DNA of 64,000 bases from Onchidella celtica (lineage: Eukaryota > Mollusca > Gastropoda > Systellommatophora > Onchidiidae). How positions within the stretch are numbered: the first letter of the stretch is position 1; every line of letters starts with the position of its first letter. Below are positions 25,285 to 37,426 of this stretch, in pieces. Made by a program: the position numbers and the translations under genes. Under the pieces are notes generated by a model. It searched no databases, was not told where the DNA came from, and saw nothing but the letters and a program-made list of their open reading frames with translations. Where the stretch lies: contig OZ007571.1 of the NCBI GenBank assembly GCA_963931925.1, positions 59,336,125 to 59,400,124 of the forward strand, in the 5' to 3' direction.

Positions 25285-26317
25285 GTAGGTAGTCCAAACT
25301 GCCCCGCTAAAGGGGCGAAATCCCATTTTGGAATAATTTTAGGCCAACATTACAAGGCTAATACTGCTGCGTATTTATGTGTAATGGCATGTATCCTACA
25401 TCAAAATAAAGTTCAAGCCTTCCTCTGACAAAATATATTTCCTTTTGTATTGTTTAATGCGTTTAGCTGTGTGTTTATATAGCTTGAATAGGACAGAGTC
25501 TTGCCATTTTCCGTCTGAGCTGTGTGTACTGAATTGACCCCCTTGTAACAAAGGGTCTGAGAGCGTCGCGCCGATGTATCGCACATGTTTGGAAATAACG
25601 CACACAGAAAGCCAGATAAATGAGATTTAATTAAATGTATTTTTCATCGTGTTTTAATTTGAAATTCCTTTGAAAATCATTTGTTGCAAAGTTTGTCGTC
25701 CGAGAAACTAGCGGAAACTTTAATAGATCAGGATCAAAATTAGACACACATAAACCTCAGCCTTTGCATTGTAAGGGGATGCCAAATTTAGACATCGGGC
25801 ATGTTTCGGCACGAAGCGCCAACTGTTTTTCTAGACCCACTCAATGCCTGATTTCATCATCTTTGTCCGACAATCAGTGCTAAGACAATGGTGACAGGGT
25901 TGATCTCCTTTTCAATTAAAAAAAAACAAAAACATTATTTTTGTCTCCCCCGTGAGAGTTCCACAAAAAAATGAGTTTTGCTGACTAAAAAAAGCAAAAT
26001 GAGATGCTTGTAAAAAAATGTATTATGTTTGTACCCTCGAAAAAAATTGAGTGTATTGTACACCCCATTGACTTGGAACTTCTGAAGTTTTAATGCCGTA
26101 ACTCAATAAACTGTCATTTTATGGGCGGTCAAAGACTATCATGCAAGATGGCAAATTCGAGGTGTTTTTTCACTTTTGAAGATGCCATGTAACTTTCGTC
26201 GCCTTTAAGCCAGAATAATAAATTTGGTATCAAAATTCTTGGAAAAGCAAGCTCCATCAGATTAGACAATAACTGGTGAGATACGATAAAAAGTAAAAAT
26301 CAGTTTGGACTACCTAC
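25285..26317. mobile_element. Non-autonomous DNA transposon, 5-bp-TSD family, copy 3
   Basis: The ends GTAGGTAGTCCAAACTG / CAGTTTGGACTACCTAC are intact and flanked by a perfect 5-bp duplication AAATA (25280-25284 and 26318-26322). At 1,033 bp it is the cleanest copy; relative to the copies at 4809 and 7269 it lies in the opposite orientation. Short ORFs inside are shared accidents of the repeat, not genes. Confidence 0.9.
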
Positions 26318-26516
26318 AAATAGCCATTGAAATGGCATAAGTCACACTGATCAACAGAAATGCCAAAGGCTGTAACCTACTTCGAAAAATCACCAGTGGT
26401 TGGCTTTGTTTAGTGGTGTAAATCTATGGCTTTGCTTCAGTTGTTCAAGAGAATGGCTTTTTCAACATGATACTAATAATTATAATAGGATTTTTGAAAT
26501 ACATTAAAAAATGAGC

Positions 26517-27230
26517 ACATAGGACGTGAAGTCGAAGGTCCTAAAAATTGTTGCACCCCTAAGCGAACAAGTCACAGTAGGAGATCAACCACTGGAAGAT
26601 GTAGAGTCCTTCTGCTATCTTGGTAGTATCATTGACAATAAGGGAGGAACAGAGGCAGAAGTCAAAGCACGAATTGGAAAGGCACAGGCAGCTTTCACAT
26701 CCTTAAGCAAGATTTGGAGAACCAAGGATATATCTCTAAAAACAAAGCTGAGGATATTCAACTCGAACGTGAAGTCAGTCCTGTTGTATGGATGTGAGAC
26801 TTGGAATGCGTCCCAGGCCTGCATAAAGAGAATCCAAGTTTTCATCAACAGATGTTTGAGGAAGCTACTTAAGATCAGATGGACAGACAAGGTCAGCAAT
26901 GAAATTGTATGGAAAAGAACAAGACAGAACCCAGTCAGAGAGGAAATTGGTAGGAGGCGATGGAGATGGATCGGCCACACTCTCAGGAGGCCAGGAAACA
27001 GCATCACGAAGAAGGTATTGGACTGGAGTCCCCAGGGCAAGAGATCAAGAGGAAGGCCGCGCGGAACGTGGAGAAGAGCCAGAGAAAATGATGTGCAACG
27101 AAGCGGAAAGACTTGGAATAATGTAAAGAGGCTGGCCCATGATAGAGAGGGATGGAAGGTGTTTGTTGGTGGCCTATACCCTGATCCAGGGTGAGAAAGG
27201 CAATGATGATGATGATGACATAGGACGTGA
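26517..27230 (+). mobile_element. 5'-truncated LINE insertion with 13-bp TSD
   Basis: ACATAGGACGTGA is perfectly duplicated at 26517-26529 and 27218-27230. The body between starts abruptly inside a reverse-transcriptase C-terminal region, has its stop codon near 27194, and ends in a short (TGA)n tail. Truncation, short 3' repeat and a 13-bp TSD are the marks of target-primed reverse transcription. The perfect TSD argues for a fairly young insertion. Confidence 0.9.
26530..27194 (+). pseudogene. LINE ORF2 C-terminal fragment (reverse transcriptase end)
   Basis: An open frame of about 220 codons shows the familiar non-LTR retrotransposon C terminus: FCYLGSIIDNKGGTEAEVKA, KTKLRIFNSNVKSVLLYGCE, RRWRWIGHTLRRPGNSITKK and GKRSRGRPRGTWRR. 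The endonuclease and catalytic RT motifs are absent because of 5' truncation. The apparent first codon is inside the target duplication, so no real start exists. The clade was not settled; the (TGA)n tail resembles RTE-type elements. Confidence 0.85.
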
Positions 27231-27536
27231 CCTGCATAAATTTAACATTATTATGAAAAAGAAAGTTCATCATGTCTAGGTGATCCCATATCATCTTTTT
27301 ACACAGCTCAAAAACATGAAAAAAAAAAGAACAATTCTGCTGGTGCCTAGCCGTAGAATCGATCTCTGCTTTTTTTGGTTAAATTTAGCTCTCCCATAGT
27401 GTACACCTATGAAAAGCCGCTCAGAATAATTAAAGGGTAATCCTTTACCTTTCCATGTAATTTATAAAATATCATCCCATGTGCTAAAATTATGTGCAAA
27501 CATTCACGCGTGAAAGCAGTATTCCTTTCTGCTTAA

Positions 27537-28295
27537 CCCTCACCCTGCGCAGGGCGGCATTTCGCAAGCGCTCACGCCGCATGGGCGGCAAAAGTCGGCA
27601 AGGTCAAGCTGACTGCGCCACACACAACCCGTATTTTTACGCATCAGGTCACTGACCTTTTTGAGACGTAACCACCGTGTTATTGTTCACTGTATCTCTT
27701 CCAAATCAAAGGCATTGTGACATGGACATGTTAACCAGTGAACCACTGGTCGGAATCACAAAGACTAAGCTTTCAAAGGTTCTCCCCACACTTTCAAAAG
27801 ATGTAACATCGACATGCGAACTGTTGCTCAACAAATTTGCAATATTATCTCATTTTCTCACAAGCTGACCACCATCTGGAGTTGTCTGTATCTAAGAACC
27901 AACCAGAAACAAGCTCTGAAATAATCTTTGCCCCAAATGCCCACATTGGTTATTAGTATGTGTCAATCAGGATGAAACCATTTGTGTAGGGCTTGGGAGG
28001 GCGTGGCTAGTTATCATGCTTCGTTCTCACGAAAACTACAGCTGTCAGTTTGGAATCATAAGTCAGATCATTGGTTAGAGACTGACAGACTAAGGTTTTG
28101 CTGGTTAATTCATTATCAAGCGTGATAAGGCATAGCAGCAAATGTATTTCATACCGATCAATAAAAACCGAACCATGTGGACAGCATTATGTGGTGATTG
28201 CATAGCGGCACGGGTCAGTGACCCCAGATAAGATTCTCCGTGAGTAAGGTCACTGACCTGGCAGCGGGCTTTACGGGTAGCGCGCAGGGTGAGCG
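27537..28295. mobile_element. TTAA-target MITE, copy 1 (uninterrupted)
   Basis: TTAA occurs at 27533-27536 and 28296-28299, directly outside inverted ends CCCTCACCCTGCGC (left) and GCGCAGGGTGAGCG (right). The 759-bp interior has no coding potential. A TTAA duplication with a CCC start fits piggyBac-type non-autonomous elements; Kolobok also uses TTAA. Its interior aligns with both halves of the split copy at 29022-31574 and shows the unoccupied site. Confidence 0.85.
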
Positions 28296-28299
28296 TTAA

Positions 28300-29017
28300 T
28301 TGGGAGGATTTATTGCAATGATGTAAAAAAGAAAGGAAAAAGGTATGAGAAATTAGAGCATGCTCACTAAATACCATCTTATCTGAGCAGAAAGTGGCTG
28401 GATTTGCTTTGCTATGATTCCCATCAATAAATGGGTTCTTCTATGCTCTGGTTTTGTGTTTTAGTTCTCTTTCAGACAATTTTTTTATATCAGCTTCCTG
28501 CAAAAGTGAGGGAACTGACTATGGAAACACTAAACCTGAGAGACTACATCCAGCTTTAGATCTAAATGGATTTATTGGTAACAGTGCAGTCAAGTCCCCT
28601 AAATTCTTACTGCACAAGTCATACATGTTTCGGCTGTTCCGTCAAGTGTATGCTCCTTCAATTTCATTTAAAAAGTTGGCTTTTTTCCCACGGTCCATAG
28701 AATTAGTCACAACTCTTAGTCAGAATTCCAGCAGGAAATCTCCGGGTTGAGCGTTTACTATGAGTATGAACACTTTCCCCATAGAGGACTAATTCACCAG
28801 GGGGATAGAGCGATATCCCCCACACAACATGGCTGCTTCTAGAGTCGTCTCCTCACTGGGACCCATTTACACCCCCCCCTCCCCCATTTGGCACATGAAC
28901 TGTAACGGAGGGAGTTGATTTCACTTTTTAAGCTTTAGAATAGCGGAATATAGATGCACAGAAAAATGAAGGAGCTAAAGCACACTTTCACCCACTCATC
29001 TACCTTCTTGAAAAATC
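28300..29017. other. Spacer between two TTAA elements
   Basis: No gene or repeat was recognised. A C-rich tract lies near 28870. Confidence 0.5.
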
Positions 29018-29021
29018 TTAA

Positions 29022-31574
29022 CCCTGATGCTGTGAGAGGCATGGAAATACTGCATCGACTTTCCAGGCATTCACTCTGCACGGGCGTATCAATATGGCAA
29101 GGTCATGCTGACCGGGCGGCGCACAAGCTATATTTTCACGTCAGGTCACTGTCCTCTTTGAGACGTACCTACTGTCTTATTGCTTACTGTGCATCTCTTC
29201 TAAATCAAAGGCATTGTGACAAGGACATGTTCACTAGTGAAGCACTGGTCGGAATTACAAAGGCTTTAAGTAGCTAGTCAAAAATGTCCGGCGAGTCCCG
29301 CGGCAGCGAATTTCAGCTAAAATCGACTGTTTGTGTTGTTCTGTGGTCCATTTGTTCTAGCATTGCTTGTGTAGTGTTTGGTATGAATTAAAAGAACTGA
29401 ATCTCCTCTTTCTAATGATGTTTGTTTGAATTCAATGGCCTCTTAATTAGACTTTTGGTGAATCAATCAATAACGTCTTCAAATCGCATTTTTCGGGGAA
29501 CGGACAGCTGAATTTTGGACCCCATCTCTCTTAACGGGGAAGCGCATTTTCGCCGTCGCAGCAAATACTCCACATTTGGCACGGTTAGCTGCAGAATTGA
29601 ATGCATTGTAGTTTCATATAACTTTCCACAGGTTTCATTTTGTGTAAGTGCCGTAAAAGTTGAGATTTCCGTGAAAAAATCGAAACATCCGTACCTTTTT
29701 CTGTAAAAACAATGCGAAAGTTACACCAAAAGAAAGCTTTACTTTCCTTTGCTTCGGTGTGAAAATTCGGAATGTCTCTGTGCTATGGCGCCCATGCGCG
29801 ACGCATCTAAAACCCCTAACCAAACGTAACGCGAGTTGCAGATCAGTGCATGAGGGAGTGAAATAGGTCTAGATCTAGTACAGATCGAAGGACCGGTTGA
29901 CCATTTTAATTACGTTCCCCCGGCCATGGATTTGATAAGTTGACTGTCTATACTTTCTACTGACAACAAATTTGTGTATCAGAATGCACATTTAGACCAT
30001 GTAGGTTAATTCTGATTGCACTGTCACGATCGGGCAAGTTTGAGATCCTAACTAAATCCCGATTCAACTGAGGCCGATGTAGGGCTGTCACTTCAAGATC
30101 GTTTGTATAATTGCCTTCTCTCAAATTGTTGACATTTAATGAATTTGTATGGCAAATAGATTGCTCAAGACGATAGAACTCTTCTTTCAGAGCACATGGA
30201 TGTATTTAGTTTTTGTGTGGGGTCATTAGTTGATTTTTTAATGCATTTTTGAAGATTGCAAAATTGTGGGACGTGATGGAATTTTTATGCTGCTTCATTG
30301 CTTGTTTTAATACATCAAAATGGTTAACGTTTTGCAAGTAATTTAAGTTTTAACACATAGAATGAATGTACCATTGAATTCTTAGCACATACGTGCGATT
30401 TTGACAGCTACATGGGTTTGCACTGATTTTATATGATTTTTCGAAGTTCGTCTGAATTTTTGTTTTAATACTACTCATTGTAACTGTTCTGTCACTTTGT
30501 AAAATCGGGTTTTTATTCAGTTTAGACATATTTTCTTGCTCTAAATCAATAGAACTCATCTTTCTGAGCACAGAGATGTATTTTTTTCTTGTGTCAGGTC
30601 ATTGGTTGATTTTTTATGAATATTTGAAGATTGCAAAAATTTCACTTTTTTACCTCTGCTGTAAAAATTTGTGAAATGTGATTGCATGGCACATTTGATG
30701 TTATAAACAACACTTTTGTAATTGCCTGAAGTCCCTGACAAAAATTGAGGTTGTTATCTATGTGCATGACTCTGTGTTTACCAAGTTTGAATGATTAGTG
30801 GTGATAACTTCTAGAGATATGGCGCCATAAACATGCCCTCCCGTCATGTTGCGCAAAATGGTCATTTTCTCAAAATTTCAGAGTGGCATAACTTCTGTAA
30901 ATACTAAGCTAGAGCCAAAAGTTTGGTATCAAACTTCTTGGAATTAAAAGTTCTACTCATTTAAACAGTGAAAGAATGGATATTTTGACTTTCAAAATCT
31001 GTTTTGGACTAGCTACTTTGAGCTTTCAAAATCAAAGGCTCTACCACTATCAAAAGGTGTAACATCGACGTGCGATCTGTTGCTCAACAAATTTGCGATA
31101 TTATCTCATTTTCTCACAAGCTGACCATTATCTAGAGTTGTCTGTAAAGAAGAATTCAGAAACAAGCTCTGAAATGACCTTTGCCCCAAATGCCCACATT
31201 GGTTCATTATGTGTCAATCTGGATGAAACCATTTGTTTAGGGCTTGGGGGGGCATGGCTAGTTATCATGCTTTGTTCTCACGAAAATTACAGCTGTCAGT
31301 TTGGTATCATAAATCAGATCATTGGTTAGAGACTTACTTACATACAAAGGTTTTGCTTGTTAATTCGTGATCAAACGTGATAAGGCATAGCATATTGATA
31401 ATTTAGCAGCCAATTTTTTCTTAGCGATCAAATACAAACCAAACCACGTGGACAGCGGTAGTGTGGTCATCGCACATCAGCAAGGGTCAGGTCAGCGTGA
31501 CCCCGACAGAATTCCCCGTGAGTAAGGTCACTAACCGGACAGCAGATTTTAAGGCGTAACGAGAAGGATGTGGG
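29022..31574. mobile_element. TTAA-target MITE, copy 2 (split by another element)
   Basis: TTAA flanks lie at 29018-29021 and 31575-31578, with diverged inverted ends (CCCTGATGCTGT… / …GATGTGGG). The left part (to about 29269) and right part (from about 31017) together align with copy 1 at 27537-28295, for example GCTCAACAAATTTGC and TTTGCCCCAAATGCCCACAT. The 1.75 kb between is an unrelated element with its own ends. Confidence 0.82.
29270..31016. mobile_element. DNA transposon related to the 5-bp-TSD family, nested in a TTAA element
   Basis: The ends are GTAGCTAGTC(C)AAAA and TTTTGGACTAGCTAC, close to GTAGGTAGTCCAAA of the other family. The flanks TTTAA (29265-29269) and TTTGA (31017-31021) form a 5-bp duplication with one difference. 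The last 100 bp (TTTGGTATCAAACTTCTTGG) also match the ends of copies 1-3, while the interior is different, so this is a sister subfamily. No transposase frame was found in its 1,747 bp. Confidence 0.8.
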
Positions 31575-31819
31575 TTAAAAATGCTTTAAGAAAAATGCCG
31601 GAAGACTGGGCTAAAGAGCAGTTTAACGCCCTATTTTTCTGTGCATCCATGTTCTGCTATTTCCAGAGTGAAGAAACTAACTCCTTCATAATGGTTAACT
31701 TTCCAAATCGAAGTGCTTATTCGCAGACGTCTGCCAGTAAGATCCTGATCTTATTCGCAGATGGGAGGTTTCTTGATTTTGTGATGTCCACTATGGAAAA
31801 GTTTTCCCATATTCCACAG

Positions 31820-31925
31820 TCTGCGATGGCGCAATGGCTAGCATCTGCGCTTATTCTGTCGGAGACTATGGGTCCGGTCCGCCTTCAGTTCAATCTCACG
31901 CCGGAGCATTCTTTTTTTTTTTTTT
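31820..31925 (+). repeat. tRNA-like SINE head with oligo-T end
   Basis: A-box-like TGGCGCAATGGCTAGC is followed about 35 bp later by a B-box-like AGTTCAATCTC and then a run of about 15 T, which would terminate RNA polymerase III. It reads as a tRNA-derived promoter module. A good cloverleaf acceptor stem is not evident, so it is probably a SINE remnant rather than a tRNA gene. Confidence 0.45.
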
Positions 31926-31929
31926 AACC

Positions 31930-34900
31930 TAGGATTGCTCATTGCAAATTTTTAAATTTTATTATTAAAGGATTTTGCAAAATTGATGTCATGAGGAAAT
32001 TGATCAATGTTACTACAAAATACAAGTGTGCTCCAGATTACTTTATTCCTGTTCACTGAATGGGACAGAATAAAAATGTAAATCAAATTTAAACATGTAA
32101 AGGATTTCTTTCAGTCAGTGTGAACTGAACAGCTCATCTCTCTCCGCTGTAACCTAGATAGATCTATTTGTCATGTTTTGTTTTATTACTTTGTTTTTGT
32201 TTCTATGGATTTATCGAAAGTTTAAGTCATTTTTATTTGCTCTGTCTGACTTTCTCTGTGATTTCACACCTGACAAAATTGGTTATACCGGTAATTCATC
32301 TAAAAAAATTTGTACAAAATTTTCTTAAATCCTCGTCACAATTTTATATGTTGGAGCAAAGCAACGATGATCAGTGGGTTAGGGTTAGGTCCCAAACACC
32401 CACCCAGAAAAAAAATGTGAGGAAAAAAAAAGTCAGCTCTTTTGGAGCCTCGACCCCCCCCCCCCCCCCCCCCCAACTCGGCAGGCGAGTTTACACTTTA
32501 CTTCAGGTAGGTCTTTGGAGTGGAAAAAAGAATGAGCAGCAGTGGAGGACGAACTCTTCTGGCTTTCCGATTTCCCCCTCGACACGCTGTTTGTTTACTC
32601 TGGTCCGTTTTCTGAATGAGAAGTGATGCGCATTGTTTGTTTTGGTCATGTGATTGAGATGGACGCTCGGGTGGCCGCTGCTGGCCTCTCACTCGTCGAG
32701 CGAAGGAATTGTTCGTTTCAGCTTTTTAATGTATGTGTAGGTCTATAAGATGTGATTGTGAAGTTAATCTGATCTTTCTAGACTTTTATCACTCGCTAAA
32801 AGTCAAAGGGCTTTGGTTCTTGCTTGCTTGTTATGGTATTTGGGCAATTTTGTATCCCAGATCTATAGACAGCCTAGGCAGCTCTCGCCATCAAAAATGT
32901 TTTTGGTGAAAGTTTCATCGATAGTTCGACTGAACACCATTTTACGCCGAGGAGGTTGTAATGTGACACATAAGGAGCTTCCTAGATAAAAATCACAAAC
33001 CAAAAATCCATCATGGGAATAAGATTCTGATCTTATTCTTCGCAGACACCTGCGAATGTAAGTGGGTATACAGATCCCTGCAAGGACGCGACTTTAGCAG
33101 CAGCTGTTCATGGGGGATCTAGTCTAGATCTAGATATCTACCGTGGCTGGAGGGAGGATTTCTGTCAATATTGGTAAAAGTGTAGCTTCAACTAGATCTC
33201 TAAATCTAGTCTAGATCTAGATAGATCTAGATCTAGTTTGCTGCCCAGCTTGAAGCAAAATACCATGAGATTTCCCCTGGTGGCCCTTGCCATTACAAAA
33301 AAAAAAAAACTTCCGCAGACGCCAATCCTAGACTAGATCTAGACTACTCACACTAGATTAGATCTTTAGATCTGCAAAGGGAGACATTAGATCCTTACCT
33401 GCAGGTTTAAGGCGGCTGATTGTTTTTATGTCAGCAATACGACAGGAAAATCCAAACTTTCCTCAAAGTTAAGGTTGCAGTGCAAAATTACACGTCCATA
33501 CGCAAAGTGACATTACAGCAACATTATTTTGTCAGATCACGGACGCTCACAACTAGCTGCCAACGGAAGTAGTTTAAATTAGGTTTGTGTAAATTCAAAA
33601 TTTCTAAAATAACGATTGCGCGATGACAAAAAACAATAAAAGTCCCAAACACCCACCTCCACGCACAACAGACACATTTTGTGTTTATCACGAAAGCATA
33701 CGATGGATTACTTATTTGTAAAATCAATACACCTCCATAGCAGAAGCTATCTATCATCATAATGATTAAATCTGCCATTTTAACAATAGGCCGCTCCGAT
33801 TTCGGACCACTCATTTTAGAAATAAAAAAGCAGCCACGTTTGAATCCCTGTAAGAGTGGATCTGGTGATGATAATAAGTAAATTTCACCACAGAGTTTGA
33901 GGGAAAATTCTGCTGCAGGTCAATGGAATTTCTCGAAAAGAGTTGGGTCGTTTTGGTTGTTAGATTATGGAAGTGTGAATATACTTCGTCTGATAAGAAG
34001 AATATAGCCTACCATAAATTGTACATTATCTGACCATAGAAAATATCCTTTTTACTTCTCATTGAATATCAGGATGAACATGTTATTTTTGTTTGCCACC
34101 AACTTTCATCCAAGCAGCGTTCTATTCTAGGAGTTGTGGGTTCTGTATCTCGTCTTCGCCTAGGTGAACTGTTTGGCCCATTGAGTTAAAATAATGTTTT
34201 CCCCAAGCTCCTTTGTTTTCCCAAAACCAAACCCCAGTTACTGCAATCCCCATGCGTTCATGTCAAAATCATGTAGGCCAACGATTTTAGTGCCATGTCC
34301 TGAAAATTCTCTTCACAATATGAGACCGTCTCACTGGCACACATAGCTGGGCACATACATCCCTGATCGCCATGGATCTAAACCGAAATACTGCAGGTTG
34401 TGGTCTTACTTACAATAGAGCACCATATTGTGCGGCCAACACGCCATATTTGGGTCATGTGTCGGTTTACTGAACTCAGCCTTTGAAGCCAACAAATTCC
34501 CAAAATATTTTTTTCTCCTCTTGAAAGAAGCCTATTCTTTTACGGCGTTCTGAAGCTCTGTAAGACATTCATTTGAAACAGAAAACTGATTATTCTAATA
34601 CAATTTATGGCTGTGGTTCAATATACAGCAGTTCACGAGCGTGCAAAGTGCTTCAACCGATTGAGGACCGTAGAATTTGAGTTCTGGTCTTTACGGCTCA
34701 TTGACACGATAACGGCCACATTGTGACTTTCGCGGTCAATTTAGTATTCTATTCATGTTTGGTATTCAGAGCTTCTGGAGTTCACAAACTGAATTAAATA
34801 ATTCTGTGTTAATTTTATTACACTGGTAAATTTCTCAAAAGCTGTTCTGTATAATCTAAAAAGTTTGGCAAACGTGTATAAAGGTTTTTAAATTAAATTG

Positions 34901-36625
34901 CAGATCTTAGCCTCTTTTTGAAATGACAAGACGCGCAGTGTGTCCACGTTAGCAAATAATTCTTTCATGGATCCGCAGGCACATAGTGCCTTCTTCGGAT
35001 ATATACACATTCAATCAAAATGCTTTATTGATAGTTGGCAATTGCATGCCATGCACATTCGGGTGGATTTTTCCCTCTGAGTAGAAAACGGTGTGTGTCT
35101 ACCAAGTGTGTGGGACGGAGTCTGCCAAGGACAATTTCATCTCTCCGATTGAACGTTTAACTGAATATTTGACGCTGTAGAATGTGAAACAATTTGTGGC
35201 AAGATAGAATTATGATTCGATTGGCGCTTTCTTGAAAATGTCCCTTGTCTTTTGCCGTTAAAACCCAAACTCAAATCAAAATCAAAATTGCGTCTGGAGA
35301 TATTTGGATTTTACGTAATTTGTATCGACCCTCCCATCCAACTATCTTAAATCTAGGCCTACCTCTGTCTGTCTTATAGCGAGGAGGGACAAGGTCAAGA
35401 CGAGTATGGCTTTCAGTCCTATTATTGTCTCCCACTCAATGTTTCATAATAGTAGTGACTCAGGACCTGCATCCACGGCAACCGCAGACAGTTCACTGGC
35501 CAACGTAAAAACACAGGAAATTAATGGCATTGCTATCGGAGGAAAAAATTTACGTGCTGTTTTCCAGTGGTAATGGTGAGTTGACAGCAACCGCATGTTC
35601 TCACTTGAAGCGACATGTAGATGGATCTTTCATTTTCACTAACAGAAAAGTTATCTTGGTGAGATAAATGCGCATTGCCGGGAATTATTTCGAAAGGAAA
35701 TTAACTGTAGATATCAAGTTATACCAGTGCGAAATACTGACAAATAAGAGAGAAAAAGAAGAAATGTACAATGCAAATCTCTGCATTATTAACAAACTAT
35801 AAGAAAATTATACAACAAATTCTTTAAAAAAAAAACAAACATGCATTCTAAATGAAGATAAAACATGACAGCTTTCGGCTACAAAGGCCTTCGTCAGGCC
35901 AAAAAATAATGAACAATAATTTTTTAATGCTGGAAACGATTAAAAAAGAAAACTATGCGGGAACCATTTGTTGTTTCTTGTTATTATTGCGGCTATTATT
36001 GGACTGTCTACTGATCAACAATAATAATACAATATATGAAACTATTCATAATAGACTCCGTTTGGGCCCTACCCACCTTTCTCACAACTTTTAACATAAG
36101 GAGGGGGGAGGGGGGGGGGGATTCCCTCGATATGCGTGTGGCTGCCAGCCAACTGTCAGTCGCATCTTTACAGAATGTTTGGATTTCGCGCATATCCGAA
36201 GAAGGCATCATGCCTGAAGACCCAGGAAAGAATTATTTTCTGACGTGGACCCGCAGCGCATCTTGTCATTTCTGGAGGAGGCCGAAATCTACAAGTTTGT
36301 TTAGAATATTTTTATTAGATTTACAAGATTTATATAGATAGACCTTACTGAACGGGCCTTCTCCTGTTAGAGTTTTAACTCCACTTTTATTTGATCTTAT
36401 ATACAGGAATCTGAGGGCTGAAAGCTAGCCCAAAGTGAAATCACGAAAATACCGTGAAAGGCGAAAAGCGGCCGATATCGTGACGACACGCCGTTAACTC
36501 AAATGCTGAGATGACAACATTTAGTCGACTTGGTTTGAAGCTGGCTAACGTTTTGTGTGCCCGAAATTAGATCTAATTGAATGAATCATTCCATTAAAAA
36601 AAAAAAGTAAACAAAAAGAACACAA
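31930..36625. other. Long gene-poor stretch
   Basis: No supportable gene. It contains a C-homopolymer (about 32453-32474), a short GGTTAG repeat (about 32377-32392) and a cluster of AGATCT palindromes (33110-33380). The longer ORFs lack family similarity. Confidence 0.5.
33110..33380. repeat. Cluster of TCTAGATCTAGA-type palindromes
   Basis: More than ten overlapping AGATCT/TCTAGA palindromes occur in about 270 bp, for example at 33117-33140, 33195-33238 and 33330-33372. Scattered single copies occur elsewhere in the window. It looks like an expanding simple-palindrome repeat; no function can be read from it. Confidence 0.7.
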
Positions 36626-37025
36626 TCTATTATATATTTCAGTAACTTGCAACCTTTGGCATGGCTAACTGACCAAACTATACCCTCTTCGGGCCTTAAA
36701 TTTGGCAGGAAGGTGGCAATTGAGATAAGGAAGATGATGGCTATAATTAAAAGTTGTTTACTTCAAGCATGTATTTTAAAAAAATAACAATGTTTATTGC
36801 TATGTAACATCTGTATTTTTGCATGTTTGTTTCGTAATATATACAGTACCGTGCATGTCATAAAAAGTAACCGTATCAAGCGTTCAGTTTGGTGCGTAAT
36901 GTTGTGGTGCGCATGAGTTCTGAAGCAAGACTGTAGTTTATTACTTTCATTATACTAGAGAGGTTGGGGGGGGGGGGGAAATCACATGATTGTTTATTCT
37001 GGGCAATGGCCGGTAGCTCATCTGG
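36626..37025 (+). mobile_element. Non-autonomous Helitron, copy 1
   Basis: It starts with TC (TCTATTATATATTTCAG) directly after an A and ends in CTGG (CTRR-type), preceded by a hairpin-like GGGCAATGGCCGG about 10 bp inside. It abuts a second copy head-to-tail at 37026. Length is 400 bp and no Rep/helicase is encoded. Confidence 0.8.
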
Positions 37026-37353
37026 TCTATTATATATTTCAGTAACGTGCAACCTTTGGCATGACTAACTGACCAAACTATACACTCTTCAGGCTTTAAA
37101 TTTGGCAGGAAGGTGGCAATTGAGATAAGGAAGATGATGGCTATGATTAAAATTTGTTTCCTTCAAGCATGTTTTTAAAAAAAATAGCAATGTTTATTGC
37201 TATGTAACATCTGTATTTTTGCATGTTTGTTTCGTAATATATAGTACCGTGCATGTCATAAAAAGTAACCGTATCTAGCGTTCAGTTTGGTGCGTAATGT
37301 TGTGGTGCGCATGAGTTCTGAAGCAAGACTGTAGTTTATTACTTTTATTATAT

Positions 37354-37426
<73 letters not shown>

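Noticed and set aside
26615-27040. 141-codon minus-strand ORF
   Set aside because: It is the antisense shadow of the LINE fragment.
31568-31927. 119-codon plus-strand ORF
   Set aside because: Its second half translates the tRNA-like SINE head and the poly-T run, so it is not a gene.
32370-32400. Telomere-like GGTTAG repeats (also near 45065)
   Set aside because: Only two units; too short to call an interstitial telomere.
33524-33814. 96-codon minus-strand ORF with a hydrophobic, Cys-rich sequence
   Set aside because: No family resemblance, no supporting splice sites or neighbours; kept as an unsupported ORF.
35860-35905. CTTTCGGCTACAAAGGCC… segment resembling sequences often seen near retroelement ends
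   Set aside because: No surrounding coding remnants or boundaries could be found, so no element is called.
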